Assembly: GCA_964634255.1 (NCBI GenBank) | Contig: CAZWJC010000002.1 | Span: 1-64,000 of the forward strand | DNA length: 64,000 nucleotides | From: MWDV01 sp964634255 | GTDB lineage: Bacteria > Verrucomicrobiota > Verrucomicrobiia > Limisphaerales > MWDV01 | Direction: 5' to 3' | Shown: positions 1-9,024 of the stretch, piece after piece | Numbering within the stretch: the first letter of the stretch is position 1 | How the letters are laid out: the number at the start of each line of letters is the position of its first letter | Notes under the pieces: model-generated | What the model was told of the DNA's origin: nothing | Seen by the model: only the letters and a program-made list of their open reading frames with translations | Database searches by the model: none | Translations under genes and position numbers: made by a program

Positions 1-193
1 CCGAGCAGAGGTGCTTCTTGGCAAAGCCGCTCTTTTCATTCAAGACACGGCTGCTTGAGTAGATCACAGGTTTGCCCAAGAGAGTCTCCCCGGTGAGCGT
101 GTTTCCGATGCTGTTCTGGATGTGGGTGCAATGCTTCATGGCCCGGCTGGCTATCGGTGATTCTGGCGACAGGTTGAGTTCGAATTGAGTCAT
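1..193 (-). CDS. partial hypothetical protein (N-terminal part, runs off the window)
   Basis: An open minus-strand frame starts at the ATG at 193 and stays open to base 1, giving 64 codons beginning MTQFELNLSPESPIASRAM. The rest lies outside the window, so no family can be assigned. The start is supported by an upstream motif (minus-strand GCCTACGGCCAA, 212-220 and beyond) that also precedes three other minus-strand genes in the first 10 kb at a similar distance. Whether it is a real gene rests on this shared leader and the unbroken frame. Confidence 0.5.
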   Translation of the reverse strand, partial: MTQFELNLSPESPIASRAMKHCTHIQNSIGNTLTGETLLGKPVIYSSSRVLNEKSGFAKKHLCS

Positions 194-270
194 GCGGAGT
201 TGCGTGTCTTGGCCGTAGGCGGCAATGGCCTAGGCATTGCGTTGCGGAGCCTCGTCGACGATGGTTTCAA

Positions 271-1113
271 TCATCCTCTGCCGGCGCGCCGGGCCTGGAG
301 GTCTAGGAGCAGGAAGCGGGCAGCGGCATACACCGGCTCGGAGCGGATGTCCTGCGGTCGGGTCTTCCGGAAAAGTTGTTCCAGCAGGTCGAGCGCCTCC
401 GGGGCACGGCCCTGCTCCGCATGGATCAGCGCCAGCGTCAGGTACGGGTTCGGAGCTTCGGGCACGGCCCGGATGGCGGCCTCGAGGTAGGGCACCGCTT
501 CCTCCACGCGTCCGGCCATCAACACCGCTCCCAGCGCGTTGAGGGCCCAGCCATCCTCGGGGGCATGTTCCACTGCGCGGCGGGCATACGCCTCGGCCTG
601 CGCCAGGTCCTGGTCCTCGGTCATGACCAATTTGGCCAGGGCGACCAGGGAGCCCACATCGTCCCGCTGCAACCGCAAGGCCGTGGTGAGATGACGTCGC
701 GCCTCACTGAACCGCCGCAGTTCGGTGGCAACCATCCCGATGTCCCGCCAGACAGGGACCAGCAACGGATCGAGTTTCAGGGCCTGTTTCCAAAGCTTGA
801 TGGCCCGGTGACACCGGCCCTTGCCGGCCAGCGCGGCGGCTTCATTGGCCAGGCATCGGGCCCGATCGTGATCCCGGGGTGATGCCTCTGGGAACTGCAA
901 CGTGACACGGTCGCCTTCCACCTCGATGGACAGGGGAGCAGGCAGGAACCTGAAAACCGTATGGGCCTGCAATGCGACGGCGTCGGGATCGAGGTCCGCC
1001 GGAACCGGTCCGTCGAACAACTCGGCCACAGTAGTTTCGAGCGTGGTCATCGGAGGCTTGGCTTCCTTCCGATGGAGGTGGGGCGGGGTGATTTGCGTAT
1101 TGGAGGTATTCAT
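271..1113 (-). CDS. tetratricopeptide-repeat protein
   Basis: A 280-residue soluble protein. The N-terminal 90 residues are unassigned. From about residue 95 onward there is a run of TPR helix pairs, for example ALAGKGRCHRAIKLWKQALKLDP, ELRRFSEARRHLTTALRLQ, DLAQAEAYARRAVEHAPEDG and RVEEAVPYLEAAIRAVPEAP, with the usual Gly/Ala/Pro spacing. TPRs mediate protein-protein contacts; no partner is evident. The ATG at 1113 is preferred over longer starts because an AGGCAG/GAAAGG-like Shine-Dalgarno stretch lies just upstream. The shared GCCTACGGC leader motif lies at 1188-1196, about 74 bases upstream, so a long 5' leader is likely. Divergent from the metallophosphoesterase gene. Confidence 0.8.
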   Translation of the reverse strand: MNTSNTQITPPHLHRKEAKPPMTTLETTVAELFDGPVPADLDPDAVALQAHTVFRFLPAPLSIEVEGDRVTLQFPEASPRDHDRARCLANEAAALAGKGRCHRAIKLWKQALKLDPLLVPVWRDIGMVATELRRFSEARRHLTTALRLQRDDVGSLVALAKLVMTEDQDLAQAEAYARRAVEHAPEDGWALNALGAVLMAGRVEEAVPYLEAAIRAVPEAPNPYLTLALIHAEQGRAPEALDLLEQLFRKTRPQDIRSEPVYAAARFLLLDLQARRAGRG

Positions 1114-1295
1114 AATGTACTGCCTTTCGTTGTTGGTTTGTGCCGACACTTTTGTGTTTGCCGACGTTTCCCACTCCCGCTGTGTTGGCCGTAGGCTGTT
1201 CCTCCCCTCAAAAAGAAAAACGCTGCTTCCCGCATTTTCCATCCAACAAAAGGCTGACTTTCCAGCATTACCTAAGTGGAGGGATGCCTCCTTTT

Positions 1296-2792
1296 ATGAA
1301 CACGACGAACCGAGATTTATATGCGCAGACCGTGCCCATCCTGCGCGCGAACCCGACGATGGGAAAAAAGAAACTGGCGCTCCAGCTGGGGATCAAGACC
1401 CCCACGGCGCGGCGGCTCCTCGAACGGTATCGCGGCGAGACGCAGGGGCCCGGCACGCATCCCGACTACCTGCGGGTGCAACAGCTCAAGGGCCAGAACC
1501 CGGACTGGGGCGCGGTGCGGATCGCCCAGCAACTGGGCCTCACGCTGGACCATGCGAAGCTGCACCTTGCCCGGTGGATCGGTGCGCAGGCGTATGCGGG
1601 ATTGAACCCATCGCCGGCAACACCCGCGCCTTCGGACACCGGAACTGCCTCACCACCACCCGAGTCGCCCCAGGCGGGCAGTACGCTGCAGGATTCAATG
1701 GGGCAAGGGACCCGGGACCTCTGCTACCGCGGCACCCAGATCAAGACGCTGGAAGAGTTGCTGATCTACGCCGAAGTGGACACGTCGGTCTGGGAAGTCG
1801 AAAAATGGGTGGCCAACAAATGGGAAGTGGGCGCGCGTAACCCGGCCACGGGCGAGATTCTCACGGCGCCGTTGTTCCAGATCAAAGCCTGGCTGCGGCG
1901 CAAGGTCGTCGAAACCACGATCAAGGACTTGATGCAATCGGTGCTTGAAGCTTTCAAGCAGGAAGCGCCAACCAGGATTCCGGTGCAGTATCCGCCGCGA
2001 GGGGATGGCATGTTGGAGATCGCAATTGTTGACTTGCACTACGGCAAGTTGTGCTGGGGCGAGGAATGCGGACGCGACTACAACACCGACATTGCCGAGC
2101 GGATGTTCTGGACGGCGATTGAGGACCTGCTGGCCAAGGCCCAGGGCCTTCGTCCAGCCAAGATTCTGTTCCCGGTCGGGAACGATTTCTATCACACGGA
2201 CATCCTGGGGCGCACGACCACCGCTGGCACGCCGCAGGATTCCTCAATGGTGTGGAAACAAGCGTTCACCCAAGGCTGGAAGCTGCTGGCCAGGGCCATT
2301 GAACGATTGCGACAGATCGCTCCCGTGGAAGTGCCCATCGTCAACGGCAATCACGACACGATGAGCGCCCTGCACATGGGCGAGGTGCTAGCGGCCTATT
2401 TCCGGAACACCAGCGACGTCACGATTGATCATGGCCCCGCGCAACGGAAGTACGTCACGCATCACAAGTGTTTGCTGGGTTTAAGCCACGGGAGCGAGGA
2501 GAAGCATTCCAATCTCCCCTTGCTCATGGCGAGCGAGCGGCCCCAGGACTGGGCGCGCAGTGCGCCGGTGGCGCGCGAGTGGCACGTCGGCCATTTACAC
2601 CACAAGAAGAGCCTGAAGTTCCTGCCGTGCGCGGATCTTGGCGCGGGCGTGGTGGTGCGCATCATCCCCAGCCTGACCCCGCAGGACTCCTGGCATGCGT
2701 CCAAAGGCTATGCCTCCAAGCTGGCGGCGGAAGCCTACTATTGGGATGGCGAATGTGGCGTTACGGCCACGCTGACTCACCACCCGGTGTGA
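1296..2792 (+). CDS. HTH-metallophosphoesterase (phage/plasmid type)
   Basis: A 498-residue protein. Residues 1-90 contain two helix-turn-helix-like segments (GKKKLALQLGIKTPTARRLL and WGAVRIAQQLGLTLDHAKLHL). A low-complexity Pro/Thr linker follows, then a segment of the kind found before calcineurin-like phosphoesterases of phages and plasmids. The catalytic block shows the metal motifs D246-x-H248, G-N296-D297, G-N352-H353-D354 and G-H433-L-H435, so it should be a two-metal phosphoesterase; its substrate is unknown. GGAGGG at 1278-1283 directly abuts an ATG at 1284 and lies 12 bases before the ATG at 1296; I use 1296. The stop is 2 bases before the coupling-ATPase start, so the two are probably co-translated. 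Confidence 0.8.
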   Translation: MNTTNRDLYAQTVPILRANPTMGKKKLALQLGIKTPTARRLLERYRGETQGPGTHPDYLRVQQLKGQNPDWGAVRIAQQLGLTLDHAKLHLARWIGAQAYAGLNPSPATPAPSDTGTASPPPESPQAGSTLQDSMGQGTRDLCYRGTQIKTLEELLIYAEVDTSVWEVEKWVANKWEVGARNPATGEILTAPLFQIKAWLRRKVVETTIKDLMQSVLEAFKQEAPTRIPVQYPPRGDGMLEIAIVDLHYGKLCWGEECGRDYNTDIAERMFWTAIEDLLAKAQGLRPAKILFPVGNDFYHTDILGRTTTAGTPQDSSMVWKQAFTQGWKLLARAIERLRQIAPVEVPIVNGNHDTMSALHMGEVLAAYFRNTSDVTIDHGPAQRKYVTHHKCLLGLSHGSEEKHSNLPLLMASERPQDWARSAPVAREWHVGHLHHKKSLKFLPCADLGAGVVVRIIPSLTPQDSWHASKGYASKLAAEAYYWDGECGVTATLTHHPV

Positions 2793-2794
2793 TC

Positions 2795-4669
2795 ATGGAC
2801 GACGCTCAGTTCATCCATTGGCCCTGTTACGAACCCGCCGGGCAGAGCGTCACGCTCACGGAGGAAGAACTGGTCCAGCATGTATTGGTGATCGGTTCCA
2901 CGGGCTCGGGCAAAACAACCCTGCTGACCCACGCCCTTCAGCAACTGATCCCGCGCGGCGTTGGACTCTTGATCCAAGATGCGAAGTGTGAGGGCACAGT
3001 TGAGCACGTGCGGGAGGCGGCCCGTGCCTGTGGCCGGGAGAAAGACGTGGTGGTGCTGGGCCCGGAGGGCACACACGCGCTGGAGCTGTTCGGTTCCTTG
3101 AAGCAGTTGGATGACGTTGAGCGACTCACCCAACGCCTCCTCTCGGGCACCGATCCGGTGGGTAGTGACAACCTCTACTGGCAGACCAGCACGGAGGCGA
3201 TGGTCTCCTCGGCGTTGACCCTGTTGCTTTGCCGGCGGCAACCCGTGCGTTTTGCTGAGGCCCTGGACTTCATGCGCCGCTGGTTTGTGGAGAGTTCCGC
3301 CGCCCTGCCTCCAACGGTCGCGGCCGTGGTGGATCGGGTAAAGCAGATGGCCCAACACGAGGATCCCCCGCCCCAGATCCTGAGCGCCTTGGATTACGTC
3401 CAGATGTGGCGTCAACTGGATCCACGGACCCGCAGCAATCTACAGAGCTGCCTGCTCAATGTGCTGCGGCCCTTGAGCAGTTGCCTGGCCGTCTGCTGTT
3501 TGGAACCACATCTGCGGGCGGCCTTTGATCCCGCCCAAGTGGCCCAGGGGAAGATCTGCGTCGTGAGCTGCAATGCCCTCACCCAGCCGGAGCTTTCCCG
3601 GTTTCTGCAACGGCTGGCCCGACGCATGTTCTTCGATGCAGTTCAAGCACGGGGCATGGGGAAGCATTTGCTCTGCGGTTTGGTGGCGGATGAGTTCCCG
3701 TTGCTGGTTGAACCGGAGGATGCAGATCAACTGGCGACGCTGCGGAGCAAGCGCTGTTTTGTCCTGGCGGCCACGCAGGGCTTGGGCAATCTCGAAGACC
3801 GGCTGGGCCCACGGCTGTGCCGGGCGGTGCTGGCGAACTTCAACACGGTGGTGTTCCTGCGGACGCGCGAGCCGGAGGCCAATGAGTTCGCGACGGTGAG
3901 TCTGGGAATGCGCAAACCGAAGCCAGCACGCCCGCGCCCGGATCAGTGGGTGGACAGTGTGGTGAAACAACTCGCGCGTCCGTCCGAGTCTCGCATGGGG
4001 CCGGTGTGTCCCCCGGGAGGGTTGGGCCGGTTGCACGCGCACCAGGGCTATGTGGTGAAGAGCGATGGCACGGTGACGCAAGAACCAGTCTGGTTTGCGC
4101 CGTGGTTTGAGTTGCAGCCCCAAACTCCGAAGCCGGCTGCACCCATTGGCAGAGATGGAGATCAAATGGCGTCACAACAGCTGGAGTCGTTGATGGAGCA
4201 GAATGGGTTTCAGCCGCTGCACTCTCTGGCTGTGGTAGCGGCGGCGTGGAAGCTCAAGCGGCGTTCGCACCGGCGGGCACTAAAACTCGCCACGGATTTC
4301 TTTCGTGCCAAGGCGTACCTGGTGCCACAGGGATTGGAGACGTTACCCACGCCGTGGTTGCTCGCGTTGCCGGGCATCCTCTGGTCCTTGCGCGAAACGT
4401 ACTGGATTCGTCTGCCCTGGCGGATTCAGCTGGTGGCGTGTGTGAGTGGTCTGCTGCTAATCCAGTTTGCGGAGGAATCCCAACCGCCCGATGAGCGGCC
4501 CTCCGCCTGGAATGAACTCCGGGTGGACCTCAACGCCCGGCTCTATCCCAGCCGCTGGCGCCCGTTGAAACGACACCACCGGTTGCGACTGGTTCACCGA
4601 CATCCCGATCTGCGAACCGAACTACTGGCCGGCAATGCTGCGGACCTCAGCGGACTGCGAGTGCACTGA
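2795..4669 (+). CDS. type IV secretion coupling ATPase (VirD4/TraG/TraD-like)
   Basis: A 624-residue P-loop ATPase. Walker A is G34-STGSGKT-41 and Walker B ends in ...LLCGLVAD299-E300-F. The block around residues 300-360 (LRSKRCFVLAATQGLGNLEDRL, NTVVFLRTREPEAN) is typical of VirD4/TraD-type proteins that hand relaxase-DNA complexes to a conjugation pore. There is no N-terminal membrane anchor; a hydrophobic stretch occurs late instead, around residues 515-560, so membrane attachment may be unusual. No other type IV secretion genes are in the window, and the only relaxase-like gene lies 50 kb away. A decayed copy of this gene's 3' part lies at 6982-7105. Confidence 0.8.
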   Translation: MDDAQFIHWPCYEPAGQSVTLTEEELVQHVLVIGSTGSGKTTLLTHALQQLIPRGVGLLIQDAKCEGTVEHVREAARACGREKDVVVLGPEGTHALELFGSLKQLDDVERLTQRLLSGTDPVGSDNLYWQTSTEAMVSSALTLLLCRRQPVRFAEALDFMRRWFVESSAALPPTVAAVVDRVKQMAQHEDPPPQILSALDYVQMWRQLDPRTRSNLQSCLLNVLRPLSSCLAVCCLEPHLRAAFDPAQVAQGKICVVSCNALTQPELSRFLQRLARRMFFDAVQARGMGKHLLCGLVADEFPLLVEPEDADQLATLRSKRCFVLAATQGLGNLEDRLGPRLCRAVLANFNTVVFLRTREPEANEFATVSLGMRKPKPARPRPDQWVDSVVKQLARPSESRMGPVCPPGGLGRLHAHQGYVVKSDGTVTQEPVWFAPWFELQPQTPKPAAPIGRDGDQMASQQLESLMEQNGFQPLHSLAVVAAAWKLKRRSHRRALKLATDFFRAKAYLVPQGLETLPTPWLLALPGILWSLRETYWIRLPWRIQLVACVSGLLLIQFAEESQPPDERPSAWNELRVDLNARLYPSRWRPLKRHHRLRLVHRHPDLRTELLAGNAADLSGLRVH

Positions 4670-5339
4670 AGTTGTCGCCCCGTTTCACAGGATCACCTCG
4701 CGTCCCGGGGCTGGGTGGTCTCCAATTCCTCCGCCAGTACACGTCTGCCGGCGTGTACAACAAAGCGGCCGGAGTGGTTTTCGCACTCCGACCGCAGGCA
4801 ATGCCAAAAGACCGCTGCTTTGCCGCGTCTCTTCCGAATCACATCGGTCTGAGACTGACAGGCCAGACAAGGGCATCCGTCATGTGTGCCTGTCTCTTCC
4901 TATGTCTATCTGTTCAGCGAAACGCGCCGAGCAAAATCGCACCGCACAATCGACGATCTCCGAGGAACAATATTCAAAAATGTTCCGCAATCTCCGAACC
5001 TCCGCACCGTTCTGCTTAACTTGCCCAACCGATCCGGAGCCGCAATCGCCAGCTAAACACAGTATAATCACATTTGGCCGAGAATCAAAATAATGTCGAA
5101 GAATGCGAAATCCTGCCTTCGCGGCACGACCACTTCGATGATATCGACCAGCTTTCGCCCTCGTCGTACTGTCGGCTCGTCGGGACGTCCCATCCGGTAA
5201 GCGGCCCGGACTGGAGGTGGATGAGCTTCGCTTCGGCTTGGGCCAAGCTTTGCCTAGTTTCGGCAGCCCGGGGTGCGAATGCGCCGACGGCAATCCTGCA
5301 GTTCTCGATTTGAGATTTACTCCGCGCGGGGCGGCAAAG
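4670..5339. other. gene-free interval after the coupling ATPase
   Basis: No frame here looks coding: the short open frames lack ribosome sites and coherent composition. The interval lies between the plus-strand coupling ATPase and the convergent minus-strand gene ending at 5340. It contains the two hairpins listed at 4737-4794 and nothing else I can support. Confidence 0.5.
4737..4794 (+). terminator. two tandem hairpins downstream of the coupling ATPase
   Basis: The first hairpin pairs GTACACG (4737-4743) with CGTGTAC (4752-4758) around an 8-base loop. The second pairs CGGCCGGAGTG (4766-4776) with CACTCCGACCG (4784-4794), one mismatch, loop GTTTTCG. Neither is followed by a clean T-run, so intrinsic termination is uncertain; they may instead be mRNA 3' stabilisers or protein sites. 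Confidence 0.4.
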
Positions 5340-6824
5340 CTAACTCTCAGATGCGGGTGGTGGTTTTGGAGCCGGAGGGTGCTGTTTAATTACCTCCTGC
5401 AATCCGGCAAGCTGCTCCGGTCGAACCGTCCAGTTTGTATAATCGCACTCGTATGTCTTGCCCGCGCCGAGCAAGATTGTCAACTGCTCATCCAAGGTCT
5501 TGTTGCCGCCCCCGCTGAAGTGGATGGTCATGCCGCACAAGCTGATATTGTAGCCCGAGGGCAGTGGCACGCCTTCCGACATCTCCTCTATTTGCGCTAG
5601 CAACTCTTGGCGCCGGGTTTGCAGTTGCGGGAGTTCACGAAACAATTCTGCGATGGTCTGGGCATGTCTGAGCGATAGTCGCCAGCCGGGCCTCAACCAC
5701 TTCGCATGAAGGTCGCGAAAGCGAGGTCCTAGTATGTCATCCCACGGACCCTCAATGTAAATCCCATCGTCGCGAATCTTCCATGCGTGCGGAGGTCGAA
5801 CCGGCGCCAGCTGCATCTGGGCCTCTGCCTTGGCCTTTGTGGTCGCCAGACGGCGTTCCAAGGTCCGTTCATGCTTGGAACGAAGTTGGTTGGCTGCGTC
5901 CTCGCCTTCTGGCGTGCTGGCAACGAATTCCGCAGGCATTGCCTCATCTGACTGGACAAGGGCATCAAGGAGTTGTTGCTGCAGCCACTGCTCGACTCCC
6001 GGAGTGAATTTGCCGCAATAGGCTTCAAACCTCCGTGCTTTTGGCGTCCACTTCGGATTTGCTGCCAGAACCCCGTCCAAGACGTGCTCTACAGAACTGC
6101 AGATGCGGTGCAGCCTGGTCCGCTCGGCTTTCGTCCTAATGTCGTGGTGCCCCCGCGAAAGAGTATTGCTGTAAGTCTTTTCCCATCCCCCGTTGTTCAG
6201 CGGTCGGCTCACACATCGAATACCGTATCGAGTAAATGCTGGCTGTACCAAGCTGAGCACTGTGCCATTCTCTCCAGCGATGAACTCGAATCTCAGAGTT
6301 GGCTCGACCGCCCGGAACCGGACTCCTTCACTTTGCAGCCCGTTCTGAATTGCGACCAACCCAGGCCACTTGGCCGGGCGCTTGGCAGTCTGCAGCAACA
6401 CAGCCCGGAAGGGGCTGGCCTCCACAACATAGTGGTGACGATAAGGAGAAGAAGGGCAGGATCGAACAGCGATCCAGCCGCCAGCGGCAAGATCAACCGG
6501 CCAACTCATCAGACCGTTGCCGTCACATGGCCAGGTGACGTATCCCGGAGTGGCGCCCCACAGCGAAGCAGTAGCGATGTCAAAAACAGAGGGCTTGAAT
6601 TCATCGGCCAATTCGACCAGATCCTTGCCTTCGACACGACCATCGGTGATTTCCACCTGCCAAACGGGCAGCGGCTGCCCATCGACATTCAGGGTGCCCA
6701 GCTGTTTGGGTTTGGTTTCTGGCATATATCTGGCCCACTGCACCGTTTTCGATTTCGGTCGTTTTACTGGTGCCGCTGGAGTGTCCAGTTTCTGTGTGTC
6801 GTGTTTGTCAGGCAACGTGTTCAT
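5340..6824 (-). CDS. hypothetical protein, 494 residues
   Basis: A long coherent frame I cannot assign to a family. The N-terminus (residues 1-35) is polar and rich in Pro and Lys. The middle is mixed globular sequence, with a charged, probably helical stretch around residues 310-345 (ANQLRSKHERTLERRLATTKAKAEAQ). A second helical part contains LPQLQTRRQELLAQIEEMSEGV, and a Pro-rich tail (HPPAPKPPPASES) ends the protein. No signal peptide or membrane segment is visible. The ATG at 6824 (MNTLPDKH) is chosen over one 7 codons upstream; either is possible. It stands alone, convergent with the coupling ATPase. Confidence 0.65.
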   Translation of the reverse strand: MNTLPDKHDTQKLDTPAAPVKRPKSKTVQWARYMPETKPKQLGTLNVDGQPLPVWQVEITDGRVEGKDLVELADEFKPSVFDIATASLWGATPGYVTWPCDGNGLMSWPVDLAAGGWIAVRSCPSSPYRHHYVVEASPFRAVLLQTAKRPAKWPGLVAIQNGLQSEGVRFRAVEPTLRFEFIAGENGTVLSLVQPAFTRYGIRCVSRPLNNGGWEKTYSNTLSRGHHDIRTKAERTRLHRICSSVEHVLDGVLAANPKWTPKARRFEAYCGKFTPGVEQWLQQQLLDALVQSDEAMPAEFVASTPEGEDAANQLRSKHERTLERRLATTKAKAEAQMQLAPVRPPHAWKIRDDGIYIEGPWDDILGPRFRDLHAKWLRPGWRLSLRHAQTIAELFRELPQLQTRRQELLAQIEEMSEGVPLPSGYNISLCGMTIHFSGGGNKTLDEQLTILLGAGKTYECDYTNWTVRPEQLAGLQEVIKQHPPAPKPPPASES

Positions 6825-6981
6825 ATTTGACTCTCTGTGCTGCATGCTCCTCGGTAGGAGGCTGATTGTCTATCGGTTGTAGGCGCAGCCCCTTGAATCG
6901 CTAAACGGGCGCTGTGCTCCTCAATAGTCGATCTGATCCGAGCGTGTTCAGAGTTCCAAATAAGTGGCCTGCTAACCTTCC

Positions 6982-7105
6982 AGCAGGTGGGCATTCAAGC
7001 TGACCACGTACTTCTGCCTCGCCAAGGCGGTCTTGGTCCCCCAAGGACTGGGGGGTATTGCCAACGCCGTGGTTGCTCGGCTTGCCGGGCATCTTGTGTC
7101 GTTCT
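6982..7105 (+). pseudogene. remnant of a coupling-ATPase C-terminal region
   Basis: Translation from 6982 gives SRWAFKLTTYFCLAKAVLVP and then QGLG. After a one-base insertion near 7050 the frame continues LPTPWLLGLPGILCRSR. The intact ATPase at 2795-4669 has SHRRALKLATDFFRAKAYLV, PQGLETLPTPWLL and ALPGILWSLR at the matching place, and the DNA around 7058-7090 is close to 4350-4385. The fragment has no start, is frameshifted and breaks off at both ends, so it is a dead partial copy left by duplication or recombination. Confidence 0.75.
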
Positions 7106-7604
7106 CGCATTTGGAACTCGTGGACATCAATCCGAAGGCTCCCTCGGTCTGATCTTGATTACCGCGCACCCGGGAAACCACTGATAAGAAATAGGTTCCT
7201 CGTCTCTTGGGGAGTGGTTCATGTTACGACTGAAGCACCGCCTGAATTATTTCGTTATAGAATCTGTCGATCCTCGGTGGCGCTACACGAACGGTGCATA
7301 AAAAAACTTCAAAAAAACCCGCAACTACACCTGCATCGGAATATACTATTCACAGACTGAATGCGTGGACAACCCGGACTGCGCAGCCCGGAAAGTCTGC
7401 AAAGCAGATCGTTGTTCTGCCGGGTCGCGGCACGACAAAACCGGCAATTTGCGGCCGGGTGACTGAGGCGAAAATTGTGGCGCAAGTGGGTCGCACATGC
7501 GGTGCGTCGCCACCCAACCTGCGATCCGCACCTGCGTAGGATGCCTTGCCCAAGGCCCTGCGGGATGCGTTGCGGGCCTCGGAGTTTGGCATGGGCACAG
7601 ACGG

Positions 7605-7634
7605 CTGCCGGACGGATGCGAGTCCGTCCGGCAG
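7605..7634. terminator. perfect 12-bp-stem hairpin
   Basis: CTGCCGGACGGA (7605-7616) pairs perfectly with TCCGTCCGGCAG (7623-7634) around the loop TGCGAG. It lies 50 bases past the stop of the minus-strand sigma-like gene ending at 7684, where a terminator would be expected. The T-rich side (TTTCATT) is on the plus strand, not the minus strand, so its direction is uncertain. Confidence 0.5.
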
Positions 7635-7683
7635 TTTCATTCTCGGAGGGTAGCAGGTCGCCAGCTGAGACTGTAACTCTTAA

Positions 7684-8364
7684 TCAGAAGATCATTTCGC
7701 GTCCTGTGGGCTGGGCAATCTCCAGTTCCTCGGCCAGTTCGGTCAAAAACTCCTTCGCCAGCAGCCGCACCCGATACACGCGATCCCGGTTCTCCTCTCC
7801 TTCTCCAATACGATCATCGTGCAGAAACCGTTCAGCCCAATCCTGCACCTCTTTGCGCAAAGCCGGTTGCCGCTCCAAGCTCTTGTGCAATTTCTGGAAC
7901 AGCACCCGATGCACATCCCGCCGGGAGAGCAACGCCGCGAGATTCTCACCGGCGGTCAACTCTACCGTGCCCGGTTCCAATTCCGGATCCCCGAGGGGCA
8001 CGTGTTCCTGCCGATGCTCCGCCAACCGGACCAGGTTGTAGAGATCGCTCTCGATCACCCCGCGCAGGCAGGCCAGGAAGCGCTCCAGATCGGTGCGATA
8101 CTCCGGGGGCAGATGCCGCCCCAGGGCCGGGTTTTGGTCACCCAGCTCCAGCTTGAGCACCGCCTCGCCCACGAGGTCTTCCGGTTCAATCAGGGCCAAA
8201 CAGCGCTGCACCGCCCGGGATTGGATCCGGGCGCGCATCCGAAGCCGGGCAAACCCGACGAGGTGTTGGTATTGTTGGGGGGTTAACGCGGCGAGGAGTT
8301 CGGTGACCGTCTTCACGGCGCCGTTCTCCACCCGCCCGGTTTGAGTCGTGATTGTTTTTTTCAC
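7684..8364 (-). CDS. sigma-70 region-2-like protein
   Basis: A 226-residue protein. Its first half (ELLAALTPQQYQHLVGFARL, then LIEPEDLVGEAVLKLELG) has the helix pattern and the x-x-x-D-L-V-x-E-A-x-x-x-L signature of sigma-factor region 2. A counterpart is encoded at 10637-11233. The C-terminal half is charged and helical, with no clear region 4. The GTG start at 8364 shares bases with the TGA of the upstream gene (GTGA), giving translational coupling; an ATG at 8400 would create a longer overlap. It could be a divergent ECF sigma factor or a plasmid protein that only resembles one. Confidence 0.6.
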   Translation of the reverse strand: MKKTITTQTGRVENGAVKTVTELLAALTPQQYQHLVGFARLRMRARIQSRAVQRCLALIEPEDLVGEAVLKLELGDQNPALGRHLPPEYRTDLERFLACLRGVIESDLYNLVRLAEHRQEHVPLGDPELEPGTVELTAGENLAALLSRRDVHRVLFQKLHKSLERQPALRKEVQDWAERFLHDDRIGEGEENRDRVYRVRLLAKEFLTELAEELEIAQPTGREMIF

Positions 8365-8912
8365 GCACTTGTGTTTGGCGTCGATTTGCTCCCGACCCAT
8401 TCGCTCCAGTCGCGGCGGTAGTAGGCAACGATCTGCGCCGAGCGTTCGCGGTTCTCGGCTTCCGTCATCCTGGCCCGGTCAAAGAGCAGGTTCAGCCCAC
8501 GGAAGTTGTCGTGGAGAAACTCTCCCAGTTCCCGGCGCTGCAACTGGACGTGGCAGGAGGCGGCCCCACTGCGGCGGCGCACCTGCAGGGAGGGCAGACA
8601 GCAAAAGGTCATGGCTTGCAGACTTGGGCTCTCCAGGTCGCAGGCAAAAAACCAGAAGGGCCAAGCCTGCCGGAAGGCCTGGTAGAACGCGCGCGCTTCG
8701 GGAATCTCGTAGAGCTCACGCGGATCGGTGTCGTAACCGGCGACGGTGAAATGAAACGCGCTGTAATAGGAACGCAGGGCCGGACCGTGAGGCAACCGAT
8801 CGAGAGCGAAGTGTTCGAGGAACGCGGCGAAGTCGCCAGCCTCGACGGCTGGCCGGCTAAACTCAAAAAGGATGCGGGTTTGGTCTTGGTGTGGGGGAGG
8901 TTTGATCAACAT
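8361..8912 (-). CDS. hypothetical protein, 183 residues, coupled to the sigma-like gene
   Basis: A compact soluble protein rich in aromatic residues (ALRSYYSAFHFTVAGYD, FRQAWPFWFFACDLESP). I do not recognise the family. The ATG at 8912 is preferred because the shared leader motif GCCTACGGC lies 25 bases upstream (8938-8946), between this start and a longer alternative. It ends in ...STPNTSA with a TGA overlapping the GTG of the next gene. Its C-terminus and junction resemble the end of the other sigma-like gene (...TPPNTKA, 10637), where the same CGCCAAACACAA stretch occurs, which hints at duplicated operon junctions. Confidence 0.65.
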   Translation of the reverse strand: MLIKPPPHQDQTRILFEFSRPAVEAGDFAAFLEHFALDRLPHGPALRSYYSAFHFTVAGYDTDPRELYEIPEARAFYQAFRQAWPFWFFACDLESPSLQAMTFCCLPSLQVRRRSGAASCHVQLQRRELGEFLHDNFRGLNLLFDRARMTEAENRERSAQIVAYYRRDWSEWVGSKSTPNTSA

Positions 8913-9024
8913 GATGTTTTGTGACCCGGTTCTTTTCGCCGTAGGCGTGAGAAGCAAGACACAAGAAGGCCCGTTCCCTGATGGAGAAGGAACGGGCTTG
9001 AGGCGAGGCAGGGAGGCGAGAGGC

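Larger units (their letters stand above)
6825..7683. other. gene-poor interval with decayed sequence
   Basis: About 860 bases without an intact gene. It contains a frameshifted remnant of a coupling-ATPase 3' end (6982-7105) and a perfect 12-bp-stem hairpin (7605-7634). The short frames elsewhere have no ribosome sites or recognisable content. Confidence 0.5.

Noticed and set aside
902..1840. 312-codon plus-strand frame across the divergent TPR/metallophosphoesterase promoters
   Set aside because: It overlaps the well-supported genes on both sides, has Arg/Ala/Pro-rich shadow composition and no motif or ribosome site.
5973..6830. 285-codon plus-strand frame opposite the gene at 5340-6824
   Set aside because: Exact antisense of a better coding frame; its product has no domain and is typical high-GC shadow sequence.
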